Below, one piece after another: positions 36,737 through 46,307 of a DNA stretch of 64,000 bases. The notes under the pieces were generated by a model that saw only the letters and a program-made list of their open reading frames with translations, was not told where the DNA came from and ran no database searches. The translations under genes and the position numbers were made by a program. The DNA lies in NCBI GenBank assembly GCA_005879255.1, contig VBKY01000035.1, positions 6,815 to 70,814 of the forward strand. Direction: 5' to 3'. The stretch comes from Deltaproteobacteria bacterium (GTDB lineage Bacteria; Desulfobacterota_B; Binatia; UBA9968). The stretch's first letter is position 1, and every line of letters begins with the position of its first letter.

Positions 36737-36797
36737 GACTCGAAATCAAGTGTACGGGGAACCGTACCGGGGGTTCAAATCCCTCCCTCTCCGCCAA
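36737..36797 (+). repeat. attR-type 61-bp direct repeat (tRNA-Ser 3' fragment)
   Basis: It is identical to 20525-20585 and includes the anticodon arm to CCA of tRNA-Ser(CGA), but no 5' half. It marks the right end of the element and cannot encode a tRNA. Confidence 0.92.
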
Positions 36798-37709
36798 TTC
36801 TTTCTGAGATTTTGATCTGCTTACAGGCCGAATCGATGACGAGTCGGTTTCTCATCGAGACTCGGCATCCGGTACGCTGCAGTGCAGCCGGCTGTCCGGC
36901 TTTCTTGGCTGCAGCGACGACTGGTCGTGGAGCGCGGGGAGAGTCTGGGGTGGAAAGCTCTGTACCGAGAAAAACAAAAGACGAGCATCAAGTCCTGTGC
37001 TTGATGTCTAACGCCCAGGCGCCGTTATCGTCGAAGATGGCTTCTTTGAAAAGCGTGTCGTAGAAAACTTCGATCATCTCGCCATTGCCGCGTATCTTTG
37101 CGACCCTGAGAGATGCCCAGATATCCTCCCAGGGTATCAGCTTCATTCGAATGTGGGTGCCTACTAAGTTGGGAGTCTCGTTGGGCGCGTTCGATCGCTC
37201 GCCAGCGCCTGTACTCATTGAATCCTGATCGGTCCTACCGCGACCATTGTTGCTGTATCGCATCAATTCTGCCTCTCAGCGAAGCGTAAGTGTTCTGAAC
37301 AAATCGCGGATGATACGATCTGAACCACACGTTGTTTCGACGAGCAACAGCAATCGAGATGCCACGAGTCACAAGTTGTGCAGAATCGATCACTTAAATT
37401 GTTTTCACGTTCGCCGAAGCGAAAGAATTTTGTAAACCGATCTAACAGATATTTCTCGAGGGGAAAGCGCTGATCAATTGGTCTTTTAAAATTTCATTGC
37501 GCCTGATTACTTAGAACGGCTTTACGAAGTAAAATCTAGTCATTTGGAAAACGTTAAATGATTTAACACTGTGTACAAAAAGATCAGCGCGCGTGGTCGT
37601 TCATCAAAGATAAGATATTTCGATCGAAGGTCGCCATTTTGTAGAAAACCGGTCGGCTCTATGGTAGCTTTCAAACATTCGCCGGGATCCGTTATAAAAT
37701 TCGGTCGAT
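36798..37709. other. chromosomal stretch right of attR
   Basis: About 900 nt between attR and tRNA-Ser(GGA) contain one uncertain small gene (36988-37266). Nothing else is recognisable. It could be a remnant of an earlier insertion at the same tRNA array. Confidence 0.4.
36988..37266 (-). CDS. possible small protein
   Basis: The last 55 residues of a 92-residue frame read like a folded domain (MKLIPWEDIWASLRVAKIRG, MIEVFYDTLFKEAIFDDNGA). The first 35 are Asn/Gly/Ser-rich and probably not translated if a downstream ATG is used. No family recognised. Confidence 0.35.
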   Translation of the reverse strand: MMRYSNNGRGRTDQDSMSTGAGERSNAPNETPNLVGTHIRMKLIPWEDIWASLRVAKIRGNGEMIEVFYDTLFKEAIFDDNGAWALDIKHRT

Positions 37710-37802
<93 letters not shown>

Positions 37803-37902
37803 GCAAGAGGGCTAAATAACGAGTGCTGAGGGCTAATGGAGCTAGAATCGGTTAATCAATCCTTAGCCGTGGTGACCCAGTATTCAGCACTCAAGTGGGG
37901 TA

Positions 37903-38031
37903 GGATGTCGATTGCTGATAGTTAGGTCCTGTGCAAGGCGGCACCGTGAACTCCGTCAGATCCGGAAGGAAGCAGCGGTAACGGATCACCCCTGTGCCAC
38001 AGGGTAACCTGGCTGTCAGCAATGGGCATCC
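37903..38031 (+). ncRNA. ffs: signal recognition particle RNA (4.5S-like)
   Basis: The conserved apical motif TCAGATCCGGAAGGAAGCAG and the partner strand GCGGTAACGGA form the Ffh-binding hairpin. The outer helix pairs GGATGTCGATTGCTGA with TCAGCAATGGGCATCC. SRP RNA with Ffh targets membrane proteins to FtsY. The order ffs-dnaX-ybaB-recR is conserved in many bacteria. Confidence 0.93.
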
Positions 38032-38094
38032 CGCAAAGAGTGGTGAAGCGCAGAGAAGGGATGAGGAGCTAAACATTCATTCCTCTAGGGCGTT

Positions 38095-39780
38095 ATGTCT
38101 TATCTGGTAATCGCACGGAAATGGCGGCCGCAACGGTTCGAGGATATTGCCGGGCAGGAGCATATTTCACGAACGCTGCAAAACGCCCTCAGGACCAAAC
38201 GTATCGCGCACGCCTATCTTTTTACCGGCGTGCGCGGAGTCGGCAAAACAACGGCTGCGCGTATTCTGGCCAAGGCGTTGAACTGTGACGACGGGCCCAC
38301 CGCTACTCCGTGCAACAAATGCAGCCATTGCAAAGAAATTGCTCAGGGCAACTCGATCGACGTTCTTGAAATTGACGGCGCGTCGAATCGCGGCATCGAT
38401 GAAGTTCGCCAGATCATTGAGAATGTCCGCTATCAACCGGCAAATTGCCGATTTAAAATCTATATCATCGACGAAGTTCATCAGGTTACCAAGGATGCCT
38501 TCAATGCGCTCTTGAAAACATTGGAGGAGCCGCCGCCGTCGGTAAAGTTTATCCTCGCGACCACGGAACCGCATCGCTTGCCGGATACCATTCTTTCACG
38601 CTGCCAACGTTACGACTTCCGCCGAATTAGTCTGCGCGAAATCGTCCACCGCCTGGTCACCATCGCCAAAAGCGAAGGACTCGATATAACCGAAGGGGCG
38701 CTGGTTTTGCTTGCGCGGGAAGCCGACGGCAGCATGCGCGACGCGCAGTCTTTGCTGGAGCAAGTGCTTGCGTTTGCCCAACCGACGGACGGCACGGACA
38801 AGTCGGCGTGTGTCGATGAATCTCTGCTGCAGGAGATTCTCGGCCTGGCGGAGCGACGTATTCTCTATCAACTTTCGGCGGCCGTGCTCGGAGGTGACGC
38901 CCAGCGATGCGTGGAGCTGGTGGCTATGGTCGTAAATCAGGGACGTGATCCCAATCGTTTTTCGCGCGATCTCGTCGAGCATTTTAGAAACCTCCTAGTC
39001 GCGCGTTTGGCAGAAGATGGCGTAACGTCGGCGGCGGGCAAAGATCTCTCGATGATTGGCAATGCGCCTGTGCTGGATCTTCCCGATCAGGAGATCGCCG
39101 ACTTGCGCGAGCAAGCGCAGCACGTCTCGGTCGAGATGCTGCTCGACTATTTCGATTTCATGGCTGACGGTGACGAAGAAGTCGGTCGCTCGGCCATGCC
39201 GCGCTTTGTCCTGGAATCGGTATTGGTTCGACTAGCGACTTTGCCAAAAGCGTTGCCGGTGGCGGAACTGATCGAACGGTTGGAGCGCCTGGAAGGTAAG
39301 TCTATGGCGCGTGTTGCCGACGAATCGACGACGCGCGTGAAAGAACGGCTGGCGCAGTCAGCTGAGCCTCCATCCTTGTCATCGCCGAACGAAGTCTCGA
39401 CGCACCGCGGCGAATCCCAGGTTTGGCAGGAATTCGTGGCGTTTGTCAGCAAGGAACAAAAATTTTTGGCATCGCACCTGGCTTCAGGATCGGCGCTAAC
39501 TTTACCACCGGGTCAGCTACGAATCGGCGTGTCAGAGCGTCACCATCTGGCGTTTTTACAAGATCGCGATAACCTCGCAACACTCAATGAACTAGCCAAG
39601 CGGTTCTTCGCCCAGGATGTCGCGCTGCAGATCGCGAGCGTGGGTTCAGATAGCGCACCAAAGTCACCCGAGATGATTATGCCTGGGCCGATGAACGCAG
39701 CCGAAGAACGAAGCCCAATGGTCAAAGAGGCGTTACGCATCTTCGGCGGTTCGATTCGTAACATGCGCAGGGATGGCTAG
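38095..39780 (+). CDS. dnaX: DNA polymerase III subunit gamma/tau
   Basis: This 561-residue clamp-loader ATPase has Walker A FTGVRGVGKTTAARILAKAL, a zinc module with CNKCSHC, a DEVHQVTKDAFNALLKTLEE Walker B region and sensor/arginine-finger SRC (ILSRCQRYDFRR). Residues beyond about 370 are the tau-type C-terminal domains. It loads the beta clamp and links the polymerase to the helicase. No obvious A-run frameshift site for a separate gamma form was noted. Confidence 0.96.
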   Translation: MSYLVIARKWRPQRFEDIAGQEHISRTLQNALRTKRIAHAYLFTGVRGVGKTTAARILAKALNCDDGPTATPCNKCSHCKEIAQGNSIDVLEIDGASNRGIDEVRQIIENVRYQPANCRFKIYIIDEVHQVTKDAFNALLKTLEEPPPSVKFILATTEPHRLPDTILSRCQRYDFRRISLREIVHRLVTIAKSEGLDITEGALVLLAREADGSMRDAQSLLEQVLAFAQPTDGTDKSACVDESLLQEILGLAERRILYQLSAAVLGGDAQRCVELVAMVVNQGRDPNRFSRDLVEHFRNLLVARLAEDGVTSAAGKDLSMIGNAPVLDLPDQEIADLREQAQHVSVEMLLDYFDFMADGDEEVGRSAMPRFVLESVLVRLATLPKALPVAELIERLERLEGKSMARVADESTTRVKERLAQSAEPPSLSSPNEVSTHRGESQVWQEFVAFVSKEQKFLASHLASGSALTLPPGQLRIGVSERHHLAFLQDRDNLATLNELAKRFFAQDVALQIASVGSDSAPKSPEMIMPGPMNAAEERSPMVKEALRIFGGSIRNMRRDG

Positions 39781-39838
39781 TGTCTCATGCTTCGGCCAAG
39801 CCTAGCCCAGTAGGGGTGAATCAGTAGGAGGTAAGGAA

Positions 39839-40162
39839 ATGGCAAGCATAGGCGGAATGGGCAATTTACTAAAGCAAGCCCAAGAAATGCAGGCACGGAT
39901 GGCGAAAATCCAGGAAGAGCTGGGCCAAAAAACCGTGGAGGGTTCTGCGGGGGGCGGGATGGTGCAGGTGACAGTGAATGGCCAGTTCAATCTCGTGGCC
40001 GTCAAGATCGAGCCGTCAGTGATCAACGGCAGCGAAAAGGAGATGTTGGAAGATCTTATCCTAGCTGCGGTGAACGACGGTACACGCAAGGCGCGCGAGT
40101 TGGTGTCCACGGAAATGAGCAAACTCACCGGCGGCTTCAAAATTCCCGGTTTGATGCCGTGA
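39839..40162 (+). CDS. ybaB: YbaB/EbfC family nucleoid-associated protein
   Basis: The 107-residue product has the YbaB pattern: MGNLLKQAQEMQARMAKIQE then EGSAGGGMVQVTVNGQFNLV, and a C-terminal Met/Pro-rich end (KIPGLMP). It is a dimeric DNA-binding protein. Ribosome site AGGAGG. It sits between dnaX and recR as in most bacteria. Confidence 0.95.
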   Translation: MASIGGMGNLLKQAQEMQARMAKIQEELGQKTVEGSAGGGMVQVTVNGQFNLVAVKIEPSVINGSEKEMLEDLILAAVNDGTRKARELVSTEMSKLTGGFKIPGLMP

Positions 40163-40259
40163 TGGAGTCTGTGGAATTGAATAGTAAAACATCGACCGCT
40201 GACCCGGAGTCGGCAATGACTTTTGCGGTCCGCAACCGCCAATTTGGCAGGATGGTGTC

Positions 40260-40880
40260 ATGAGCACGTATCCGGCGCCTCTCGCTCGATTGGTGCAAGA
40301 GTTATCCAAACTTCCGGGTATCGGCGAAAAAACCGCGGCGCGCTTGGCTTTTCACATGTTGAAGAGCAGCAAGGATGACATCTCAAGTCTCGCCGATAGT
40401 ATCGCCAAACTGGGACAACAAATCGGACTGTGCCGCCGCTGTTTTGGTTTTAGCGAAGTCAATCCGCATGACGAAGATGGCGCGCTCTGCGAGATTTGCC
40501 GCAACCCCAAGCGCGCAGAAGAGACAATCTGTGTCGTCGAGGAACCCTCCGACCTGATCGCAGTGGAGAAATCACAGGAGTATCGGGGTCTGTACCATGT
40601 ATTGCATGGAACCATTTCACCACTCGACGGAGTCGGTCCGGACGCGCTCCGAATCAAAGAACTGCTCGAACGTTTGCGCAACGGTGTGGTGCGTGAAGTC
40701 ATCGTTGCGACCAATCCGACAATGGACGGCGAAGCTACAGCCCTCTATCTTTCCAAGGTCATCAAACCTTTAGGCGTCTCGGTCACACGTATCGCACGAG
40801 GTCTGCCGATGGGCGGAGACCTCGAGTACATCGACGCGGTGACTTTGGGAAAAGCGCTGGAAGGGCGTCGGGAAATCTAA
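40260..40880 (+). CDS. recR: recombination protein RecR
   Basis: The 206-residue protein has an HhH motif (LSKLPGIGEKTAARLAFHML), a four-cysteine zinc finger (CRRCFGFSE ... CEICRNPK), and a Toprim domain starting ICVVEEPSDLIAVEKS. It works with RecO (and RecF) to load RecA at gaps. All regions are intact. Confidence 0.96.
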   Translation: MSTYPAPLARLVQELSKLPGIGEKTAARLAFHMLKSSKDDISSLADSIAKLGQQIGLCRRCFGFSEVNPHDEDGALCEICRNPKRAEETICVVEEPSDLIAVEKSQEYRGLYHVLHGTISPLDGVGPDALRIKELLERLRNGVVREVIVATNPTMDGEATALYLSKVIKPLGVSVTRIARGLPMGGDLEYIDAVTLGKALEGRREI

Positions 40881-40943
40881 CTCCATACCCGTCCTTTCCC
40901 GATATCGCGTTCTCCCCGCCGCTCTACAGCTTTTCTGATGTCA

Positions 40944-41971
40944 TCAGATTTTTCTGAGTGTATTGATCAAGAGCCAGCAGAACATAGCAATCGCGGCCGA
41001 TGCCGGGATCGTTAGAATCCACGCCCAGACGATCCGGCCGGCCACGTTCCAGCGCACGGAACGAATCCGTCTAGCGAGCCGACCCCGACGATGGCACCGG
41101 TAATCGTGTGTGTTGTCGACACGGGAATACCCCAGTGCGCTGCGCTGAAGAGCGTGATGGCTCCCGCCGCTTCCGCGGCGAAACCGCTCATGGGCCGCAA
41201 TCGCGTGATTCTCGATCCCATGGTGTGAACGATGCGCCACCCGCCTGATAGAGTGCCCAGGCCAATCGCCGCGTGGGCGAGCAGGACAATCCAGAAGGGA
41301 ATTAACAGTTTTCCTGCAGCGTCGCTGACAAGATGACGATATTCGGGAACCGTGAACAGCGCTCCGGCGATGATCCCCATGGTTTTTTGCGCGTCGTTGG
41401 TGCCGTGGCCCAGGCTATAGGCCGCCGCCGAGATCAGTTGGCCGCGCCTGAAAAGATGATCCACGCTGGACGGCGTGGAATGCTTGAAGATATGGAGTAT
41501 CGCCACCAGATTCAACATTCCCAAGACCATCCCGAGGAGGGGCGCCAGGACGATGAATATCAGTGTATTTACCCATCCGGCGGGAATGATGATGCCCAAG
41601 CCGGCCTTAGCGATACCTGCGCCGGCATAGGCGCCGATGAGCGCGTGAGAAGAACTCGTCGGCAGACCGGCGTGCCAGGTGATCAGATCCCAGGCGATCG
41701 CGCCGAGGAGTGCGGCAAGAATTACATAGGAATCGACCTGTTGTACGTCGAGAAGGCCGGTGCCGACGGTCTTGGCAACGGCGGTGCCAAAAGTAAAGGC
41801 CGCGATGAAATTCCAAAATGCCGCCCAAGTCACGCCTTGAAGCGGAGTCAAAACCCGCGTCGAAACCACAGTCGCGATCGAATTCGCGGCATCGTGAAAA
41901 CCATTTACGTAATCGAAAACCAGCGCAATCGCGACAATTAGAACGGTCAAAACCAGAACCGGGTCAGCCAT
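40944..41971 (-). CDS. pit: PiT-family inorganic phosphate transporter (one frame break)
   Basis: Low-affinity phosphate permease. The 5' frame holds the PiT signature (FDYVNGFHDAANSIATVVST) near the N-terminus and GHGTNDAQKTMGI near residue 195, with many membrane helices. Around 41081 the frame changes: the ORF's tail is nonsense, while the neighbouring frame continues ARRIRSVRWNVAGRIVWAWI and on to the normal hydrophobic end at 40944. One base lost in GGCTCG(G)CT explains it. Arsenate also enters by this route. Its start overlaps the DUF47 stop by 8 nt. Confidence 0.85.
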
Positions 41972-42590
41972 TTTTGATGACCACCCGCTGCAGCACGTCG
42001 GCGACGTCTTCCATGCGATCGGTGGTTTCCTCGAGCATCTCGTAGATCTCTTTCCAGCGAATCAAGTTGAACAAGTCGTCCTTGTGGTTGACGATATCCA
42101 CGAGCGCTTCACGCAACAGAAGATCGCCGTTGTTCTCGATCGTATTGATTTCCTTTATGTGCTCGGTCACCAGACGAAAATTCTTCTTTTCCCGCAGGTT
42201 GGGCATAGCCATTTGGAGCTCGCTGGCGCCGCTGCGGATCAGATGAGCCATCTGCCGTGCCGTCTCCGTCGGCGCTTCGATGCGAAAAATGAGCATCCGT
42301 ACAGCGGTCGCTTCGATCTTGTCCACGGTGTCATCCAGGGCGGATATGAGCCGCTCGACATCCTCGCTGTCCAGCGGGATAATCAGCGTGTGCATCAAAA
42401 GGTTCATCACTTCATGAACGATAAAATCGCCGCGATGCTCCAATTCCGTAATGCGAGCGACTTTGCTTTCCACCCGTTCGTAATGATCGAACAGATCTTG
42501 TAGCGCTTCGGCGGCTTCGAGTACGTTGGCGCTGGCTTTCTCGAACCATTCGTAGAATTTCGTTTCCGCTGGCAAGAACTGAAATTTCAC
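41964..42590 (-). CDS. DUF47/PhoU-like phosphate transport regulator
   Basis: This 208-residue all-helical protein has the DUF47 features: an N-terminal FYEWFEKASANVLEAAEALQ and the metal-binding ELEHRGDFIVHEVMN and LDDTVDKIEA helices. DUF47 genes are almost always paired with pit, as here, and modulate it. The stop overlaps the pit start. The 106 nt before it separate it from the PhoR-like fusion. Confidence 0.92.
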   Translation of the reverse strand: MKFQFLPAETKFYEWFEKASANVLEAAEALQDLFDHYERVESKVARITELEHRGDFIVHEVMNLLMHTLIIPLDSEDVERLISALDDTVDKIEATAVRMLIFRIEAPTETARQMAHLIRSGASELQMAMPNLREKKNFRLVTEHIKEINTIENNGDLLLREALVDIVNHKDDLFNLIRWKEIYEMLEETTDRMEDVADVLQRVVIKNG

Positions 42591-42696
42591 CGTGATCGCT
42601 CCGACTGTAAATATTGGTGGAAATTAAGAATTAGAAAAGGAGACGCGACGGAATTTAGCACGCGTCAGGGCCGGCTTCAACCGCGCCGAGGTGGAA

Positions 42697-44907
42697 TCAG
42701 GAAAGGAGTGCTTTAACCCGGCCGGCAATATCGTCGCGCACTTGGCGAAAAATGGCCAGGATCTGCTGTTCGTCTCCGACCGCCAGGGCGGGGTCGGCGA
42801 GCGACCAGTGAATGCGTTCGACCCGGTTTTCCAGCACCGGGCATTGTTCGTCGACTTCGCCGCACAGCGTGACAATCTGATCGAGGCTATGGAGGGGAAC
42901 ACTTTCCAATCCTTTTGAGCGTTGCGTCGTGATATCGTATGCCGTCTCTTGCTTGAAAAAAACGGCGAACGGATGAATCTCCTTCGGCGCGGTGCCGGCG
43001 CTGAAAATTCGATAATGGTTGGCAGCCAACTGACGCGCGAACCCCTCGGCCATCTGGCTGCGGCAGGAGTTTCCGGTGCACAGAAACAAGATTGTCTTTT
43101 GGCTTGCTTCGGCCGGAACCCTGGGGAGCCGAACGCGCACCGTCGTCCCTTTATTCAACTGGCTTTCGAATTCTAATTCGGCCTTGTGTACCTGAGCGAT
43201 ATGCTTGACGATGGCCAGCCCTAGGCCCGTGCCGCCGAGATCGCGCGAGCGCGCCTTGTCGACGCGGTAAAAGCGCTCGGTTAGGCGGGGCAAGTCTTTT
43301 TCCGGAATGCCCGGTCCGGTATCGCTCACGGCGATCTCAATATCAGACGGGCCACCGTTCTGCAGTGGAGCGTGGACGGCAGTCAGCGTCACTTGGCCGC
43401 CGGCAGGCGCGTATTTGATGGCATTGTCGACAAGATTGATAAACAGCTGTTGCAGGCGGTCGAGATCGCCGATGAGTTTAGGGAGGTCCGGGGGGACACT
43501 GGAAGTAAGCTTGATTTTCTTTCTATTGGCTTGATCCCAAAACACTTCCAGGACCCGCTGAATCAAGTGGCCCGCGTCAATGGGTTGAAATGAGAGTTGT
43601 ATCTTGCCGGACTCCAGATCCGATAAGGTTAACAAATCTTCAGTCAAGCGGCTGAGCCGCTCAGCGTGGCGATCGATGATCGTGAGAAACTGCCGGCTGT
43701 CGCCGGGATTGGCCGGCGGGGTATGCAGCAAGGTTTCTACATAGCCGCGTATCGCGGTTAACGGAGTGCGAAGCTCGTGAGAGACATTGGCCACGAAATC
43801 GGACCGCATGGTTTCAAAACGTTTGATATCGGTGATGTCATGAAAAACTAAAATGGAGCCCGAAGAACTACCCCGGTTGTCTTTCAGACTTACGGCGTTC
43901 ACTCGAAACCAACGCTCGTTGTCGAGTTCCACTTCTTTTGAGTATTTTTGACTGACAAAATCGAATCTGAGCACTTCCTCAAGTATTTTGTGAATTTCCG
44001 GATGGCGGGAAATTTCAAGCACCGAGGCGCCATGAATGTCTTGTTGCTCCGGCACGTAAAACATCGCCTTCGCTCTGTCGTTGATTACGAGCACCTGGCC
44101 CTTTGGATCCAACACCAGGACACCCTCGATCATGCAGCGCAGAATCGAATCGGCCTTTTCCTTTTCATCGATGATTTGTCGCAGGTTATGGCGGATCCTG
44201 GTGCTCATGTCGTTGAGATGCTGTTCGAGCAGGGCAATTTCATCGCCTCCCCGGTTCGGGAAAAAATTCTGCGGATAGGAGCCCCGAGCCACTTGCGTCG
44301 AGAACTGCACCAGGCGGCGAAAACGCCGGCTCAGATATTGAGAGAACAACCACGCGAATATCAACCCGGCGGCTGAGGCGAGCGCCAGTCCGGCAGCCAG
44401 CGTACGCCGCCACGCGAATATCACGCTCTCGACATCCTTGAGCGGCGTGGCCACCCGCACGATGCGTTCTTTGCCGGCGCCGGATTGATAGAAAGCGCGA
44501 TAGAGCATTTCGTAGTGAACCGTGGTGCTATAGCGCAGCGCCGTGCCGGAGCCGTGGCGCAGCGCTTCGACCACTTCGGGTCGGCCGGCGTGGTTCTCCA
44601 TTTTTGCTGAAGCCTCGGAGGAGTCACCGAGAACGCTGCCGTCGCGCGCGATGACGGTGATTCGTGAGCCGAGCCCGCCCGCGAGCTGGCGACAGACATT
44701 GTCCAAGGCCTCGCCGACCACATCGAATGGAACAACCCGCCCAAGGAGGTGGGCCTCTTGCTCCATGCGCGCGCTCAGAGATTGGATATAAAACTCGCGT
44801 AGCGTCGCGCTGGAGGTGTAGTACAGGCTCGCGAAGAGGATGGCGATGACGGCGAGGTAGGAGAGAAAAACCTTTGCGACGAGGCTATTGCTCCAGAGCC
44901 TTCTCAT
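42697..44907 (-). CDS. PhoR-like sensor histidine kinase fused to thioredoxin-type arsenate reductase domain
   Basis: This 736-residue inner-membrane sensor has TM1 ([20 protein letters not shown]), a short periplasmic sensor, TM2 near 165, HAMP, PAS ([20 protein letters not shown]), then a kinase core with H-box [18 protein letters not shown] near 375, N-box [10 protein letters not shown] and G-boxes DTGPGIP and [12 protein letters not shown]. After a linker of about 6 residues comes a complete LMW-phosphatase/ArsC domain (605-736): [20 protein letters not shown] with the C-x5-R loop, [11 protein letters not shown] with the two redox Cys of thioredoxin-coupled ArsC, and LADP. No start codon lies between the parts except a GTG inside the kinase, so the fusion is not an obvious missed stop. 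It overlaps phoB by 23 nt. Confidence 0.9.
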   Translation of the reverse strand: MRRLWSNSLVAKVFLSYLAVIAILFASLYYTSSATLREFYIQSLSARMEQEAHLLGRVVPFDVVGEALDNVCRQLAGGLGSRITVIARDGSVLGDSSEASAKMENHAGRPEVVEALRHGSGTALRYSTTVHYEMLYRAFYQSGAGKERIVRVATPLKDVESVIFAWRRTLAAGLALASAAGLIFAWLFSQYLSRRFRRLVQFSTQVARGSYPQNFFPNRGGDEIALLEQHLNDMSTRIRHNLRQIIDEKEKADSILRCMIEGVLVLDPKGQVLVINDRAKAMFYVPEQQDIHGASVLEISRHPEIHKILEEVLRFDFVSQKYSKEVELDNERWFRVNAVSLKDNRGSSSGSILVFHDITDIKRFETMRSDFVANVSHELRTPLTAIRGYVETLLHTPPANPGDSRQFLTIIDRHAERLSRLTEDLLTLSDLESGKIQLSFQPIDAGHLIQRVLEVFWDQANRKKIKLTSSVPPDLPKLIGDLDRLQQLFINLVDNAIKYAPAGGQVTLTAVHAPLQNGGPSDIEIAVSDTGPGIPEKDLPRLTERFYRVDKARSRDLGGTGLGLAIVKHIAQVHKAELEFESQLNKGTTVRVRLPRVPAEASQKTILFLCTGNSCRSQMAEGFARQLAANHYRIFSAGTAPKEIHPFAVFFKQETAYDITTQRSKGLESVPLHSLDQIVTLCGEVDEQCPVLENRVERIHWSLADPALAVGDEQQILAIFRQVRDDIAGRVKALLS

Positions 44908-45604
44908 CGAACTTATAGCCGACTCCTCGAAGGGTCAGGATCCATCTGGGATGACTATCGTCCTTTTCGATGGCTTTTCGCAAGCGGCGAATGTGAACGT
45001 CGACGGTGCGGGGCGTCACAAAAGTCTCGCCGCCCCAGACGCGATCGAGGAGTTGGTCGCGGCTGAGCACCCGGTTGGGATTTTGAACCAAAAAGCGCAG
45101 AAGCTCGAATTCTTTGAGCGTCAGTTTGATATTTTTGCCGCGCGCGAAAACTTCGTAGGTAGTGAAATCAATCTTTAGCCCGCCTCTGTCATAGGCTGGC
45201 AGTGGTTCTGTCTCGGCGGCGCTGGCGGCGCGCCTGAGGATGGCTCGAACTCGGGCGACTAACTCTCTGGGGCTGAACGGCTTTGTCAAATAATCGTCAG
45301 CGCCCATCTCAAGACCGAGGACTCGATCGGTCTCGCCCGCTTTGGCGGTGAGCATGAGAATCGGTAGCTTTGCGGTGTCACTGCGGTCCCTTAGAATCCG
45401 GCAAAGCTCGATACCCGACAGACCCGGCAACATCAGATCCAATATGAGCAGGTTGGGTTTATCGCGCTGCACGATCTTCAGCGCCTGTTCACCGTCTTCA
45501 GCTTCGAGGACTTTGAAATGCTCTTGGGCCAGATTGTACTGGACGAGCTTCCGAATGTCGGGCTCGTCTTCAACCACCAGAATCTTTTGTCCACTGTTGA
45601 TCAT
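44885..45604 (-). CDS. phoB: phosphate regulon response regulator PhoB
   Basis: The 239-residue OmpR-type regulator has a receiver with the acidic pair VVEDEPDI and phosphosite [13 protein letters not shown], Thr/Lys switch residues ([19 protein letters not shown]), and a winged-helix DNA-binding domain ([20 protein letters not shown] then [15 protein letters not shown]). It should bind Pho boxes upstream of pstS and other genes. It ends inside the kinase gene and starts 4 nt after phoU. Confidence 0.95.
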   Translation of the reverse strand: MINSGQKILVVEDEPDIRKLVQYNLAQEHFKVLEAEDGEQALKIVQRDKPNLLILDLMLPGLSGIELCRILRDRSDTAKLPILMLTAKAGETDRVLGLEMGADDYLTKPFSPRELVARVRAILRRAASAAETEPLPAYDRGGLKIDFTTYEVFARGKNIKLTLKEFELLRFLVQNPNRVLSRDQLLDRVWGGETFVTPRTVDVHIRRLRKAIEKDDSHPRWILTLRGVGYKFDEKALEQ

Positions 45605-45607
45605 ATA

Positions 45608-46294
45608 CTAAACCGAAGGCGGCAGATCTTTCATATGGCGAATGCTTTTGCCCTTGACCATAAAAATCACCATTTCGGCGATGTTGGTAGCGTGGTCGGC
45701 GATCCGTTCCAAGTACTTCGACACGGAAGCGATTTTCGTGGCCCGGCTAATGGTTTGGGTGTTTTCTAGCATAAAAGTCAGGGTTTCCCGAAAAATCTGC
45801 GCGTTTAGCTGGTCGACTTCGTCGTCGTCCTTGCAAACCTTCAAAGCCAGTTCGGTATCCTCCCGCACAAACGCATCCAGGCTTTCGCGAATCATGCGCT
45901 GAGAGATACGCGCCATTCTCGGGATATCGATGTAGGGTTTGAGTTGGGGTTCCTGATTGAGTTCCAGCGCCCGTTCGCAGATGTTGACCGCCATGTCGCC
46001 GATCCGTTCCAGGTCGGTGGTAATCTTAAGTCCTGTGGTGATAAAGCGCAGATCCCGACCGGCGGGTTGATGGAGTGCCAATAACTTAATACAGAGATCG
46101 TCGATGTCGACATCGAGCCGGTTGACTTCGTGGTCGCGCTCAATGATGATTTGCGCCAGTTCGGAATCGCGGTCGACTAAAGTTTTTACCGCTTTCTGGA
46201 TCTGGTCTTCAACGAGGCCGCCCATGTAAAGAATCTCCTCGCGGAGTTTTTTCAACTGTTCTTCGTATCGCTTATCGGTATGTTGACTCTCCAT
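45608..46294 (-). CDS. phoU: phosphate signalling protein PhoU
   Basis: Two three-helix PhoU repeats with metal-binding acidic motifs (VNRLDVDIDDLCIKLLALHQ, DLERIGDMAVNICERALELN, YLERIADHATNIAEMVIFMV). PhoU links Pst occupancy to PhoR activity. I use ATG 46294, 13 nt after the pstB stop, rather than ATG 46315, which would overlap pstB. Length is normal. Confidence 0.94.
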   Translation of the reverse strand: MESQHTDKRYEEQLKKLREEILYMGGLVEDQIQKAVKTLVDRDSELAQIIIERDHEVNRLDVDIDDLCIKLLALHQPAGRDLRFITTGLKITTDLERIGDMAVNICERALELNQEPQLKPYIDIPRMARISQRMIRESLDAFVREDTELALKVCKDDDEVDQLNAQIFRETLTFMLENTQTISRATKIASVSKYLERIADHATNIAEMVIFMVKGKSIRHMKDLPPSV

Positions 46295-46307
46295 GGGCTC
46301 CTCCAAC

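Larger units (their letters stand above)
20525..36797. mobile_element. 16-kb integrative element in tRNA-Ser(CGA)
   Basis: The element is bounded by 61-bp direct repeats and has a tyrosine integrase adjacent to the tRNA end. Small DNA-binding proteins (XRE, excisionase-like), higBA and many small unknown genes follow. I see no capsid, tail, portal or conjugation genes, so it is neither a complete phage nor an ICE; a satellite or genomic island that uses another element's machinery is possible. The integrase frameshift, two in-frame TAG codons and a truncated Ku gene indicate decay, subject to the sequence-quality caveat. It splits the tadA-tRNA-Ser/ffs-dnaX neighbourhood. Confidence 0.85.

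Noticed and set aside
36737..36797. A second tRNA-Ser(CGA) gene
   Set aside because: Only the 3' part is present; there is no acceptor 5' strand or D arm.
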